Source of the DNA: Rikenellaceae bacterium
GTDB lineage: Bacteria > Bacteroidota > Bacteroidia > Bacteroidales > Rikenellaceae
Direction: 5' to 3'
DNA length: 8,605 nt
Assembly (NCBI GenBank): GCA_020859875.1
Contig: JAJBVJ010000109.1
Coordinates: forward strand, 1-8,605
Both the position numbers and the translations under genes were made by a program. Of the stretch, positions 1-7,498 are shown piece after piece. Within the stretch, counting starts at the first letter, position 1. Each line of letters opens with the position of its first letter. The notes beneath the pieces were generated by a model that did no database searches, was not told the DNA's origin, and saw nothing but the letters and a program-made list of their open reading frames with translations.

Positions 1-438
1 GCTATACCGGATGCCGATGTAGAGACCGTAGAGGACGACAACGGCCTGCAGGCCATCAAGGTTACTTTCAAGGACGGTATTCTCTTCGAGACCGGCAAGT
101 CAGATCTGAGCGCATCTTCGCGCCAATCGCTCGACAAATTCGCCGATGCAATCAAGAACGAGCCCGACACCGACGTAACCATTTACGGCAACACCGACAA
201 TACCGGTTCGCGTGAAATAAACGAAAAGCTATCACAGGAGCGTGCCCAGGCAGTGGCTAATTTCCTTCTGGGCGACGGCGTTCCCTCCTCACGGATCGAT
301 GCAGTCAAAGGTCTTGCGTACGATGCACCGGTAGCGGATAACTCCACCGCCGAGGGACGCGCCAAAAACCGCCGTGTCGAAATATACATAACCGCCAACA
401 AGGATATGATCGCCCGCGCCGAGGCAGGAAATTTGTAG
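1..438 (+). CDS. OmpA-family peptidoglycan-binding protein (3' part, 5' end cut off)
   Basis: The reading frame is open from base 1 to a TAG at 436-438, giving the last 145 residues of a protein whose start lies outside the window. Nearly all of it is an OmpA C-terminal domain: an FxxG-type strand (about residues 23-36), then TDNTGS (D at visible residue 66), LSQERA (R at visible residue 81) and the closing NRRVEI strand. The Asp and Arg are 15 residues apart, the same spacing as the diaminopimelate-contacting D271/R286 pair of Acinetobacter OmpA, so non-covalent peptidoglycan binding is expected. Whether the missing N-terminus is a beta-barrel or a YiaD-like lipoprotein with a glycine-zipper segment cannot be seen. 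The protein would sit in the outer membrane with this domain in the periplasm. The family is clear; the exact subfamily is not. Confidence 0.93.
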   Translation, partial: AIPDADVETVEDDNGLQAIKVTFKDGILFETGKSDLSASSRQSLDKFADAIKNEPDTDVTIYGNTDNTGSREINEKLSQERAQAVANFLLGDGVPSSRIDAVKGLAYDAPVADNSTAEGRAKNRRVEIYITANKDMIARAEAGNL

Positions 439-554
439 TGGTATAGTTATTATAGCCTGTCGAGAGTTTCGAGTCACGTCCTTAACCATTATGATATACT
501 AAGAGATAATGTAAATTGGTTTGCACAGGACATTAAGACAAAATACTGACAGGC

Positions 555-582
555 AGCCCCGCGATTCCCGCGGGGCTTTTTT
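555..582 (+). terminator. Intrinsic terminator after the OmpA-family gene
   Basis: A perfect 9-bp GC-rich stem, AGCCCCGCG (555-563) and CGCGGGGCT (569-577), encloses the 5-base loop ATTCC and runs directly into six T residues (577-582). This is a textbook Rho-independent terminator on the + strand. It separates the OmpA-family transcript from the ETF operon. It lies 116 bases past the stop codon, leaving an unusually long 3' untranslated stretch. Confidence 0.92.
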
Positions 583-679
583 ATTGTCGTCATGCGGGAA
601 AATCGTTAAATGCCTTCCCGGACATTACATTCCGATATACAATCCTGGCTAACCCCGATAATTTCCAATTTCTGCCCGC

Positions 680-710
680 TTGTGATTTCGGCCGGATTTC
701 GTTAAATTGC
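680..710 (+). promoter_or_regulatory. Candidate promoter of the etfBA operon
   Basis: A TTG at 680-682 is followed after 20 bases by TAAATTGC at 703-710. This resembles the Bacteroidetes sigma-ABfr promoter (-33 TTTG, about 19-21 bases, -7 TAnnTTTG), with a -7 box one base short of consensus. It lies between the upstream terminator and etfB, where a promoter is needed. Transcription would begin near 715-718. The match is imperfect and this is an inference. Confidence 0.45.
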
Positions 711-811
711 ACCTGTTTTGGCCCGGAGGTAAAAAACGACACCAAAAACACTTCCGTGGCGGCCCCGATAACCTAACTTAAAGTCAATTAAAACCAAAAT
801 AGAGCTTTAGA

Positions 812-1693
812 ATGAAGAAACCGTTAAAAATCGTCGTGCTCGCCAAGCAGGTACCCGATACGCGCAACGTGGGTAAGGATGCCATGAAGGCGGACGGCAC
901 GGTAAACCGCGCGGCACTTCCCGCGATTTTCAACCCCGAGGACCTGAACGCGCTCGAACAGGCCCTTATCCTGAAGGACACTCGGCCGGGGAGCACCGTG
1001 CTCCTGCTCACGATGGGGCCCCACAGGGCTGCCGACATAATCCGGGATGCCATGTACCGCGGCGCGGACGGAGGGGTCCTGCTCACCGACAGGAAATTTG
1101 CCGGCGCCGATACCCTCGCTACATCCTACGCCCTCTCGCGTGCTCTTCTGAAGATAGGGCCCGACATTATCATAGCCGGCCGCCAGGCTATCGACGGCGA
1201 CACCGCCCAGGTGGGCCCACAGGTGGCAGAGAAGTTGGGCATCCCGCAGGTGACCTATGCCGAAGAGATACTCTCGCTCGAGGACGACAATACCGGGATA
1301 GTAGTAAAACGGCGCCTCGACCACGGGGTGGAGGTCGTCAGCGGGCCGCTGCCCATCGTCATTACCATCAACGGCTCCGCCGCCCCGTGCCGCCCGCAGC
1401 ACGCAAAGAGGGTGATGAAATACAAACATGCCCGGATCCCGACCGAACTCCAGGAGATGGACACCGACTACACACGGATGTACCAGGAGAAGGACTACCT
1501 GAAGATCGGTGAGTGGAGCGTGGCGGATGTCGAAGCCGACGACGCACAGCTCGGTCTTGCGGGTTCACCGACCAAAGTGAAAGCCATAGAAAACGTAGTA
1601 TTCCAGGCTAAAGAGGCCAAAAGGCTCACATCCGCCGATGCCGACATCGACCAACTCATGGCGGAGCTTATCGCCAGCCACACCCTCGGTTAA
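812..1693 (+). CDS. etfB: Electron transfer flavoprotein subunit beta
   Basis: The 293-residue protein is the beta subunit of the EtfAB flavoprotein, a soluble cytoplasmic electron carrier that docks onto acyl-CoA dehydrogenases. Visible family motifs in order: AKQVPDT (11-17), NPED (41-44), TMGP (67-70), GADTLAT (98-104) and the nucleotide-binding GRQAIDGDTAQVGP (123-136), followed by EKLGIPQVT. Mitochondrial/aerobic EtfB carries a QAIDDD.NQTG form at the last site. The GDTAQVGP form is typical of anaerobe ETFs, including those in which this subunit binds a bifurcating FAD instead of AMP, so NADH-dependent bifurcation is possible but not shown. At 293 residues it is somewhat longer than the usual ~255-265; the extra length lies after residue 190. 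The ATG at 812 starts just ahead of the first beta strand, with no Shine-Dalgarno. It is the first gene of a probable operon with etfA 21 bases downstream. Confidence 0.96.
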   Translation: MKKPLKIVVLAKQVPDTRNVGKDAMKADGTVNRAALPAIFNPEDLNALEQALILKDTRPGSTVLLLTMGPHRAADIIRDAMYRGADGGVLLTDRKFAGADTLATSYALSRALLKIGPDIIIAGRQAIDGDTAQVGPQVAEKLGIPQVTYAEEILSLEDDNTGIVVKRRLDHGVEVVSGPLPIVITINGSAAPCRPQHAKRVMKYKHARIPTELQEMDTDYTRMYQEKDYLKIGEWSVADVEADDAQLGLAGSPTKVKAIENVVFQAKEAKRLTSADADIDQLMAELIASHTLG

Positions 1694-1714
1694 ACCTGAA
1701 AATTTGCAAAGAAG

Positions 1715-2734
1715 ATGAACAATCTAATGGTATACTGCGAACTCGAGAACGGCCGGCCCGTGGATGTAAGCCTCGAACTGCTAACCAAGGGACGCGAACT
1801 GGCCGATACTCTCGGGTGCCAACTCGAAGCCGTGGTTATCGGCCATAACCTCACAGGAATAGAAAAAGAACTTGCCGAGTACGGTGCGGACACCGTCTGG
1901 ATCGCCGACGGCCCGGAGCTCGACCCCTACCGCACCCTGCCGCACTCGGCGATCCTATGCGGGCTCTTCGGGCAGGAAAAGCCGCAAATAGCCCTGATGG
2001 GGGCGACCGTAGTCGGACGCGACCTCGGCCCGAGGGTCTCTTCCGCCCTTCACAGCGGCCTTACCGCCGACTGCACCAGCCTTGTTATCGGCGAACACAC
2101 GGACAACAAAACAGGGAAGCAGTATAAAGACCTCCTCTACCAGATACGTCCCGCATTCGGCGGCAATATCATCGCCACGATCATCAATCCCGACTGCCGC
2201 CCGCAGATGGCGACCGTACGCGAGGGTGTGATGAAAAAAGAGAAAGCGGCCTCTCCGGGCGCGGGAGAAGTCAGGAATATAGATTACAAGCAATACCTCA
2301 ACGATACGGATCTGGCCGTGAAGATAATCGAGCGCCATATGGAAGAGCGCAAGATCAATGTCAAAGGGGCACCGGTGATCGTATCGGGTGGTTACGGAGT
2401 CGGTTCGAAAGAGAATTTCAAATTGCTTTTCGAACTTGCCGAGATTCTTGGCGCAGAGGTCGGCGCATCGCGCGCCGCGGTCGATGCCGGATTTGCCGAC
2501 CATGCACGCCAGATCGGCCAGACGGGGGTTACCGTCCGCCCGAAACTCTATATAGCCTGCGGTATATCCGGGCAGATACAACATACGGCCGGGATGGATC
2601 AGTCTTCTATGATAATATCCATTAATACCGATCCCGAAGCCCCGATCAACAAGATCGCGGACTACGCTATTACGGGCGATGTGGGTGATGTTCTCCCGAA
2701 GATGATAAAGTATTACCGGCAGAACAGCAAGTAA
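1715..2734 (+). CDS. etfA: Electron transfer flavoprotein subunit alpha
   Basis: This 339-residue protein is the FAD-binding alpha subunit that pairs with EtfB and passes electrons between it and an acyl-CoA dehydrogenase. The N-terminal domain carries VVGRDLGPRVSSAL (about residues 98-111). The C-terminal FAD domain is very well preserved: SRAAVDAG (252-259), QIGQTG (266-271), TVRPKLYIACGISG leading to GQIQH (286-290), AGMDQS, and INTDPEAPI followed by ADYAITGDVGDVLP. These are the adenine/flavin contacts conserved across alpha subunits. Length is normal, and no N-terminal ferredoxin domain is fused. It starts 21 bases after etfB stops and ends 2 bases before the next gene, so co-transcription is nearly certain. 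I judge the assignment certain; physiological direction (oxidation or reduction of acyl-CoA) cannot be read from the sequence. Confidence 0.97.
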   Translation: MNNLMVYCELENGRPVDVSLELLTKGRELADTLGCQLEAVVIGHNLTGIEKELAEYGADTVWIADGPELDPYRTLPHSAILCGLFGQEKPQIALMGATVVGRDLGPRVSSALHSGLTADCTSLVIGEHTDNKTGKQYKDLLYQIRPAFGGNIIATIINPDCRPQMATVREGVMKKEKAASPGAGEVRNIDYKQYLNDTDLAVKIIERHMEERKINVKGAPVIVSGGYGVGSKENFKLLFELAEILGAEVGASRAAVDAGFADHARQIGQTGVTVRPKLYIACGISGQIQHTAGMDQSSMIISINTDPEAPINKIADYAITGDVGDVLPKMIKYYRQNSK

Positions 2735-2736
2735 TA

Positions 2737-3303
2737 ATGGAACTAACCTTCGAGGTCACAAAGGAAGACCTTATCGCCGCCAGGATATTCAGGGGAAGGA
2801 CGGATAAAAAATCGTCCCGTCGGCGCCTTATACTTCCTCTGGCACTGGTTGCCGGGGCGATATTCTGGTTCGTGGTCGTTCCATTTAAAATGCCTTCGTC
2901 GCTGGACGAACTCACGGTGAACATAGGTCTTTACCTGGAGATGCTCGCTGTTATCCTTGCATTCCTGGGTGGCTGTATTCTTCTGTTACTGGGGGGATTG
3001 AGGCGTAAATTTGCGGAAAACCGGATACATGGCAGCTTCGAATCGTTCCATAAAAGGTGGCTGCTCGGAGAGCAAAAACTTATTTTAGACGCAAGCGGCG
3101 TTACCCTTGTAAACTCACAGGAATACAAGTATCCATGGCCCTCCATCATCCAGGCCGGGGAGAGCGACAGTCATCTGTTCATCTACCCGTACGGTGCACA
3201 ATACGACGTGGCCATCCCGAAAAAGGAGCTGCCTGCAGGGACGGACGGCCAAATCGTTAACATATTGAAAACCCATAATGTAAACATCCTACGGGAAGAA
3301 TGA
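2737..3303 (+). CDS. Two-TM membrane protein with YcxB-like C-terminal domain
   Basis: A 188-residue protein of unknown function. The N-terminus (1-30) is charged and ends in KKSSRRR, followed by two hydrophobic helices at about 31-50 and 65-88 separated by a short loop, then RRK. By the positive-inside rule both ends should face the cytoplasm. The C-terminal ~95 residues show the pattern of YcxB-like (DUF) domains: a beta strand LDASGVTLVNS, an aromatic YPWPSI at 132-137, then a LFIYPYG strand and IPKKEL. The start 2 bases after the etfA stop indicates translational coupling. It lies between etfA and the acyl-CoA dehydrogenase, where no membrane subunit is required by known ETF chemistry. 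It may be an unrelated passenger or may place the complex near the membrane; nothing here has a heme, FeS or catalytic motif. The YcxB-like call is from pattern memory and is moderate. Confidence 0.85.
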   Translation: MELTFEVTKEDLIAARIFRGRTDKKSSRRRLILPLALVAGAIFWFVVVPFKMPSSLDELTVNIGLYLEMLAVILAFLGGCILLLLGGLRRKFAENRIHGSFESFHKRWLLGEQKLILDASGVTLVNSQEYKYPWPSIIQAGESDSHLFIYPYGAQYDVAIPKKELPAGTDGQIVNILKTHNVNILREE

Positions 3304-3337
3304 TCCCGGGGAATCCCACACACGAAAATCAGACAAA

Positions 3338-5071
3338 ATGGCAAACTTTTTTTTAGATAATAAAGACCTCCGGTTCCACCTCGACCATCCGTTGATGAAA
3401 AAGATGGTGGAGCTCAAAGAGAAAGGTTACCAAGACAAAGACCAGTACGATTACGCTCCGGCCGATTTCGAGGACGCCATGGACAGCTACCGCCGCGTGA
3501 TGGAAATCACGGGCGAAGTTTGCGCCGATGTACTGGCCGTAAATGCCGAAGAAGTCGACCATACCGGCCCCACGGTGGTGGACGACCGGGTGGTTTATGC
3601 TCCCGGGACACAGCGCAATCTCGATGCACTGGTAAAGGCGGGCCTTTCGGGGATCACCCTACCCCGCAGGTTCGACGGACTCAACTTCCCGCTCATATGT
3701 TTCGTGATGACCAACGAAATGGTATCTCGTGGCGACGCCGGGTTCGAAAATATATGGGGCTTACAGGATTGCGCGGAGACCCTCAATGAATTCGCCTCGG
3801 AAGAGATCAAGGCCAAATACCTGCCCCGCGTCTCGGCGGGCGAGACCTGCGCCATGGACCTTACGGAGCCCGACGCCGGGAGCGACCTGCAGGCCGTAAA
3901 GCTCAAAGCCCACTGGGACGAGCAAAAACAGACCTGGCTCCTGAACGGGGTTAAAAGGTTTATCACCAACGGCGACGGCGAAATTTCGCTCGTTCTGGCC
4001 CGCTCGGAAGAGGGAACAAAAGATGCCCGCGGCCTCTCGATGTTCGTCTATGATAAAAGGAGCGGCGCCACGAAAGTACGCCGTATAGAGAACAAACTGG
4101 GAATCAAAGGCTCCCCCACCTGCGAACTGGTATTCACGAATGCCCCGGCAGAGCTGGTGGGCGACCGCAAAATGGGCCTTATCAAATATGTGATGTCGCT
4201 GATGAACGCCGCCCGCCTCGGGGTAAGCGCCCAGGCCGTGGGGATCAGTGAAGCCTCCTACCGCGAAGCTCTCAAATATGCCCATGAACGCCAGCAGTTC
4301 GGTAAACCCATTATCGAATTCCCGGCGGTTTATGAGATACTGAGCAACATGAAGGCCAAATTGCAGGGATCGCGCGCCCTGCTCTACGAGACTACGAGGT
4401 TCGTGGAGATATATAAGGACTACATTCATTGGAGCCACGACCGCAAGCTCGAACCCGAGGAGCGGGCCGAGATGAAGGAGTACTCCAAGCTGGCCGACGC
4501 TTTCACCCCCCTTCTGAAGTTATTTGCAACCGAATATGCCAACCAGGAGGCCTACGATGCCATCCAGGTATTGGGCGGCTCGGGTTATATGAAAGATTAC
4601 CCGGTCGAAAGGTATTACCGCGACGCGCGTATTACCAATATTTACGAGGGCACCTCACAGCTGCAGGTGGTGGCGGCCATCCGCCACGTGACAACCGGAA
4701 CCTACCTGGCCAGGATCAAGCAGTACGAGGCCGAGGCGCAGTACCCGAGCGATATGGAAACGGTATTCAAACAGCTTGTCTCCATGCGCGAGGATTATGA
4801 GAAGTGTGTGGCACGGGTTACCGACGGCGCGGACGGCGAGCAGATCGATTTCCATGCCCGCAGGATGGTGGAAATGGCCGGCCACATCATTATTTCCCAC
4901 CTTTTGATGAGGCAGGCCGCAAGTGCGGACATGTACCGGGTCTCCGCTGAAATCTATGCGAAGCTGGCCCAGGGAAAGGTCAGCGAAGCCAAGACCTATA
5001 TCTTCAACTCCTGCTGCGGCGATATCGACCTTTTCAAGGCCGTGATCGACGAGAATGTGGAAGACCTTTAG
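3338..5071 (+). CDS. Acyl-CoA dehydrogenase, long form with C-terminal extension
   Basis: A 577-residue FAD flavoprotein of the acyl-CoA dehydrogenase family that interconverts acyl-CoA and trans-2-enoyl-CoA and uses ETF as electron partner. Signatures: TEPDAGSD (176-183), KRFITNG (about 206-212), KLGIKGSPTCEL, HERQQFG with R318, LGGSGY (412-417), and IYEGTSQ with the predicted catalytic base E437 in the MCAD/SCAD position. About 130 residues follow the core, so it belongs to the ~560-600 residue group (C-terminal domain as in DmdC-type dehydrogenases) rather than the ~380-residue butyryl-CoA dehydrogenases. The substrate chain length cannot be decided. It starts 34 bases after the YcxB-like gene with no terminator between, so it is probably the last gene of the etfBA operon. 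Codons 4-6 contain a run of eight T (see the separate entry). Confidence 0.95.
   Translation: MANFFLDNKDLRFHLDHPLMKKMVELKEKGYQDKDQYDYAPADFEDAMDSYRRVMEITGEVCADVLAVNAEEVDHTGPTVVDDRVVYAPGTQRNLDALVKAGLSGITLPRRFDGLNFPLICFVMTNEMVSRGDAGFENIWGLQDCAETLNEFASEEIKAKYLPRVSAGETCAMDLTEPDAGSDLQAVKLKAHWDEQKQTWLLNGVKRFITNGDGEISLVLARSEEGTKDARGLSMFVYDKRSGATKVRRIENKLGIKGSPTCELVFTNAPAELVGDRKMGLIKYVMSLMNAARLGVSAQAVGISEASYREALKYAHERQQFGKPIIEFPAVYEILSNMKAKLQGSRALLYETTRFVEIYKDYIHWSHDRKLEPEERAEMKEYSKLADAFTPLLKLFATEYANQEAYDAIQVLGGSGYMKDYPVERYYRDARITNIYEGTSQLQVVAAIRHVTTGTYLARIKQYEAEAQYPSDMETVFKQLVSMREDYEKCVARVTDGADGEQIDFHARRMVEMAGHIIISHLLMRQAASADMYRVSAEIYAKLAQGKVSEAKTYIFNSCCGDIDLFKAVIDENVEDL
3347..3354 (+). repeat. T8 homopolymer at codons 4-6 of the acyl-CoA dehydrogenase
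   Basis: Eight consecutive T bases encode Phe-Phe-Leu immediately after the start of the dehydrogenase. Loss of one T turns the sixth codon into TAG, ending translation after five codons. Runs this long are prone to slippage in replication or transcription, so the site could be a contingency switch or simply a chance run. The frame in this sequence is intact. Confidence 0.55.
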
Positions 5072-5089
5072 TTGGATAATATTTACAAC

Positions 5090-5126
5090 ACAAGTAAAGC
5101 TGCAAAGATTTTGCAGCTTTACTTGT
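5090..5126 (+). terminator. Perfect 17-bp hairpin after the acyl-CoA dehydrogenase
   Basis: The left arm at 5090-5106 (core AAAGCTGCAAA) and the right arm at 5110-5126 (core TTTGCAGCTTT) are exact complements around a three-base loop GAT. The hairpin begins 18 bases after the dehydrogenase stop codon. No T tract follows; the next bases are TCGTAGG. It probably ends or protects the 3' end of the etfBA operon transcript and may act in both directions, but its form is not that of a standard intrinsic terminator. Confidence 0.65.
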
Positions 5127-5195
5127 TCGTAGGTTTATATACTTAATTTGCCGCCGGCTGGCCCGGCCTGCGAAACAACCTATGCTAAATAAGGG

Positions 5196-5203
5196 TAACT
5201 TTG
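5196..5203 (+). promoter_or_regulatory. -7 promoter box of the TonB-dependent receptor gene
   Basis: TAACTTTG is an exact match to the Bacteroidetes -7 consensus TAnnTTTG. No convincing -33 TTTG is seen 19-21 bases upstream, so activation or an alternative sigma factor is possible. The box overlaps the TTG at 5201 and would put the transcription start near 5208-5211. That rules out the TTG as start codon and leaves ATG 5225 as the most sensible one. The following bases (CCCTATA) are also shared with the HMA gene promoter. Confidence 0.6.
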
Positions 5204-5224
5204 CCCTATACCATGAGCTTCGGA

Positions 5225-7480
5225 ATGACACGTAAATATACATTGTCGATCGTGCTGGTTTTCTTCTCTGTCTTTTCCGCCCGGGGACAGGAGGTGACCG
5301 GCCGCGTTACGGGCGTGGACAGCGGGGGAAGGGTCGACCTGGAAGGGGCCGCGGTTATCTGGGAGGGGACGAGCGAGGGGGTTCTCACCGACGGGCAGGG
5401 ACGATTCGTGATCCCACTATCGAAAACGGGCTCGACCCGTCTGGCCGCATCATACCTCGGCTACCGAAGCTGCACCATAGATATCGCCGGATATGAAACC
5501 TTCGAGGTGGATTTCGAACTGGAGCCCGAAGAGATAGAGGGAGTCGTCATTAGCCGGCGCCGCAGCGGCACAACCTTTCCGCGGCTGTCCACACAAAAAA
5601 TCGAAACCATTACGGGTGCGGGCCTTCTGAAAATGGCCTGCTGTAACCTGTCGGAAAGTTTCGAGAACAGTGCGACGGTCACGGTCGGATTCACCGATGC
5701 AGTCTCCGGGGCCAAGCAGGTACAGCTGCTCGGCCTCTCCGGTATTTATACCCAGATGATGGACGAGAACATACCGACCATGCGGGGCCTTGCCGCAACC
5801 TACGGCTGGAGTTATACCCCCGGGCCATGGCTGGAATCGATACAGATTTCCAAAGGCGCTTCCTCCGTGGTGAACGGTTACGAATCGGTCTCGGGCCAGA
5901 TCAATCTCGAATTCAAAAAGCCCGACAACCCCGAGACCCTCTTTGTAAACCTCTACGGCGACGAGTCCTCGAGGGTAGAGGCGAATATGACATCGGCCAT
6001 ACAATTGAACGACAAACTCTCCACCGGCATATTCCTGCACGGCTCTACCGCACGGAAAGGACACGACGCCGACCGCGACGGCTTTCTCGACCAGCCGCGG
6101 ACCCGGTTCGTAAACGCCTACAACCGCTGGATGTGGATCGCCGATTCGAAAGGTATCGAGTCCCGAGAGGGTTTCCGGTTCCTCTACGACAAGCGGGAAG
6201 GCGGACAAACGGGTGCGGCGGCAAAAACTACTGCAAAGGCCTACACCACAGATATAATTAACAGGGGTTTCAGCCTCTTCAACAAAACGGGGATCTCGGT
6301 CGGCGTGCGCCCGGGCCAAAGTCTGGGAATAATCACCAGTTTCACCAACTACACCCAGGATTCGCGGTTCGGAGAGAGGAACTACCGGGGCACCCAGAAC
6401 ACGTTTTACATCAATACCCTATTCAGTTCGTTTATCTCCAACACCTCCCACAGGTATACCGCCGGAGCGAGTTTCAACTTCGACGATATAGATGCCGGGT
6501 ATCGGGACGGACTGCCGTATAACGACAATAGGGGATACAGCCTGGGCAGGCGGGAAGCCGTCGGAGGCATCTTTGGCCAGTATACCTACGATTGGATGGA
6601 AAGAGTAACGATCCTGGCCGGCTTCCGGGCGGACTACAACAGCCGCTACGGATGGCTCTATACCCCCCGGATCAATGTCCGCTACGGGCTGACCGAAAAC
6701 ATAATCCTCCGCGCCTCTGCGGGAAAGGGCTACCGGGCGGCAAATGCCCTCACGGACAATATTGGCGTACTTGCAACCTCCCGGCAACTGAATGTGGAAA
6801 ATTTACAAGAGCTCGACATCGAGCGGGCATGGAATTACGGTGCCAACCTCTCTTTTTACATTCCCTTGAGAAGTTCGAAAAACATAATCCTCAGCTTCGA
6901 CTATTTCCATACGGATTTCCAGAATCAGCTGGTGGTGGACGCCGAGCGCGACAGCCGCTATATTTGGTTCTATAACCTGAAAGGTAGGTCTTACGCCGAC
7001 GTATGGCAGGCGGATATTTCGGCACCGGTAACCCGGGGGCTCGACCTTTTCGCCGCCTTCCGGTACAACTATACGCGGATCACTTACTTCTACGGAAATT
7101 ACAGGTACAAAAGGGAAAAGCCGCTTACATCCCGTTACCGCGGCCTGGTGAACCTCTCCTACGCCACCAGATTCCGCAAATGGGTCTTCGATGCCACGGC
7201 CCAGTTCAACGGGCCGTCGCGGCTCCCGGCAACGGAAAATTACTCTGCCGACCAGGGGAACTCTCCGTTCTTTCCCGTTTACTATCTGCAAATTACCCGC
7301 AATACCAAACGGCTCGATATATATGCGGGGGTCGAGAACCTTCTGGACTACCGCCAGAAGAATCCTATTATGGGTATCGACGACCCATTCGGCACGGATT
7401 TCGATTCTTCGAGGATATGGGGCCCTCTGATGGGTAGGAAAATATATGCCGGTATACGCCTGCGCGTCGGAAAATTTTAA
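5225..7480 (+). CDS. TonB-dependent outer-membrane receptor, probably metal-related
   Basis: A 751-residue outer-membrane active-transport receptor. From ATG 5225 the N-terminus is a clean signal peptide (MTRK, a hydrophobic run, then FSARGQ, cleavage near residue 20-22). An ATG at 5213 and a TTG at 5201 are in frame but lie too close to or inside the promoter box. Residues about 22-105 form a carboxypeptidase-regulatory-like beta-sandwich (VTGRVTG, GVLTDGQGRF, ASYLGYRS). The plug follows at about 108-225, including ISKGASSVVNGYESVSGQI. The rest is a beta-barrel ending in AGIRLRVGKF with the terminal Phe expected of outer-membrane proteins. The plug has an adjacent pair C139-C140 in the context MACCNLSESF, a feature I associate with a Bacteroidetes receptor group found beside HMA-domain proteins. 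No SusD partner is present, so it is not a glycan system. A role in copper or another metal is inferred mainly from the neighbour. Confidence 0.94.
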   Translation: MTRKYTLSIVLVFFSVFSARGQEVTGRVTGVDSGGRVDLEGAAVIWEGTSEGVLTDGQGRFVIPLSKTGSTRLAASYLGYRSCTIDIAGYETFEVDFELEPEEIEGVVISRRRSGTTFPRLSTQKIETITGAGLLKMACCNLSESFENSATVTVGFTDAVSGAKQVQLLGLSGIYTQMMDENIPTMRGLAATYGWSYTPGPWLESIQISKGASSVVNGYESVSGQINLEFKKPDNPETLFVNLYGDESSRVEANMTSAIQLNDKLSTGIFLHGSTARKGHDADRDGFLDQPRTRFVNAYNRWMWIADSKGIESREGFRFLYDKREGGQTGAAAKTTAKAYTTDIINRGFSLFNKTGISVGVRPGQSLGIITSFTNYTQDSRFGERNYRGTQNTFYINTLFSSFISNTSHRYTAGASFNFDDIDAGYRDGLPYNDNRGYSLGRREAVGGIFGQYTYDWMERVTILAGFRADYNSRYGWLYTPRINVRYGLTENIILRASAGKGYRAANALTDNIGVLATSRQLNVENLQELDIERAWNYGANLSFYIPLRSSKNIILSFDYFHTDFQNQLVVDAERDSRYIWFYNLKGRSYADVWQADISAPVTRGLDLFAAFRYNYTRITYFYGNYRYKREKPLTSRYRGLVNLSYATRFRKWVFDATAQFNGPSRLPATENYSADQGNSPFFPVYYLQITRNTKRLDIYAGVENLLDYRQKNPIMGIDDPFGTDFDSSRIWGPLMGRKIYAGIRLRVGKF

Positions 7481-7498
7481 ACCCTGCAATAAAAACAA

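Larger units (their letters stand above)
439..811. other. Intergenic region between OmpA-family gene and etfB
   Basis: These 373 bases contain no supportable gene. The first 116 bases are an AT-rich 3' region leading to the terminator at 555-582. Bases 595-620 hold a weak inverted repeat (CGGGAA/TTCCCG with a 14-base loop). A candidate promoter lies at 680-710, which would give etfB a 5' leader of roughly 95 bases. That leader contains a GGAGGT at 725-730 with no start codon at a usable distance, so it is not acting as an ordinary ribosome binding site for a visible ORF. The region just before the etfB start is A-rich, as is usual for Bacteroidetes. Confidence 0.6.

Noticed and set aside
725..730. 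GGAGGT Shine-Dalgarno-like sequence in the etfB leader marking a small ORF
   Set aside because: No ATG, GTG or TTG lies at 4-12 bases downstream, and Bacteroidetes rarely use Shine-Dalgarno sequences. It is probably chance.
5201..5224. In-frame TTG (5201) or ATG (5213) as the start of the TonB receptor
   Set aside because: The TTG lies inside the TAACTTTG -7 box and the ATG at 5213 is within a few bases of the predicted transcript start. ATG 5225 gives a clean signal peptide (MTRK plus hydrophobic core).
5225..7480. Reading the receptor as a SusC-type glycan importer
   Set aside because: No SusD, glycoside hydrolase or sensor/regulator of a polysaccharide locus is present, and at 751 residues it is shorter than typical ~1000-residue SusC proteins. 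The HMA neighbour points to metal instead.
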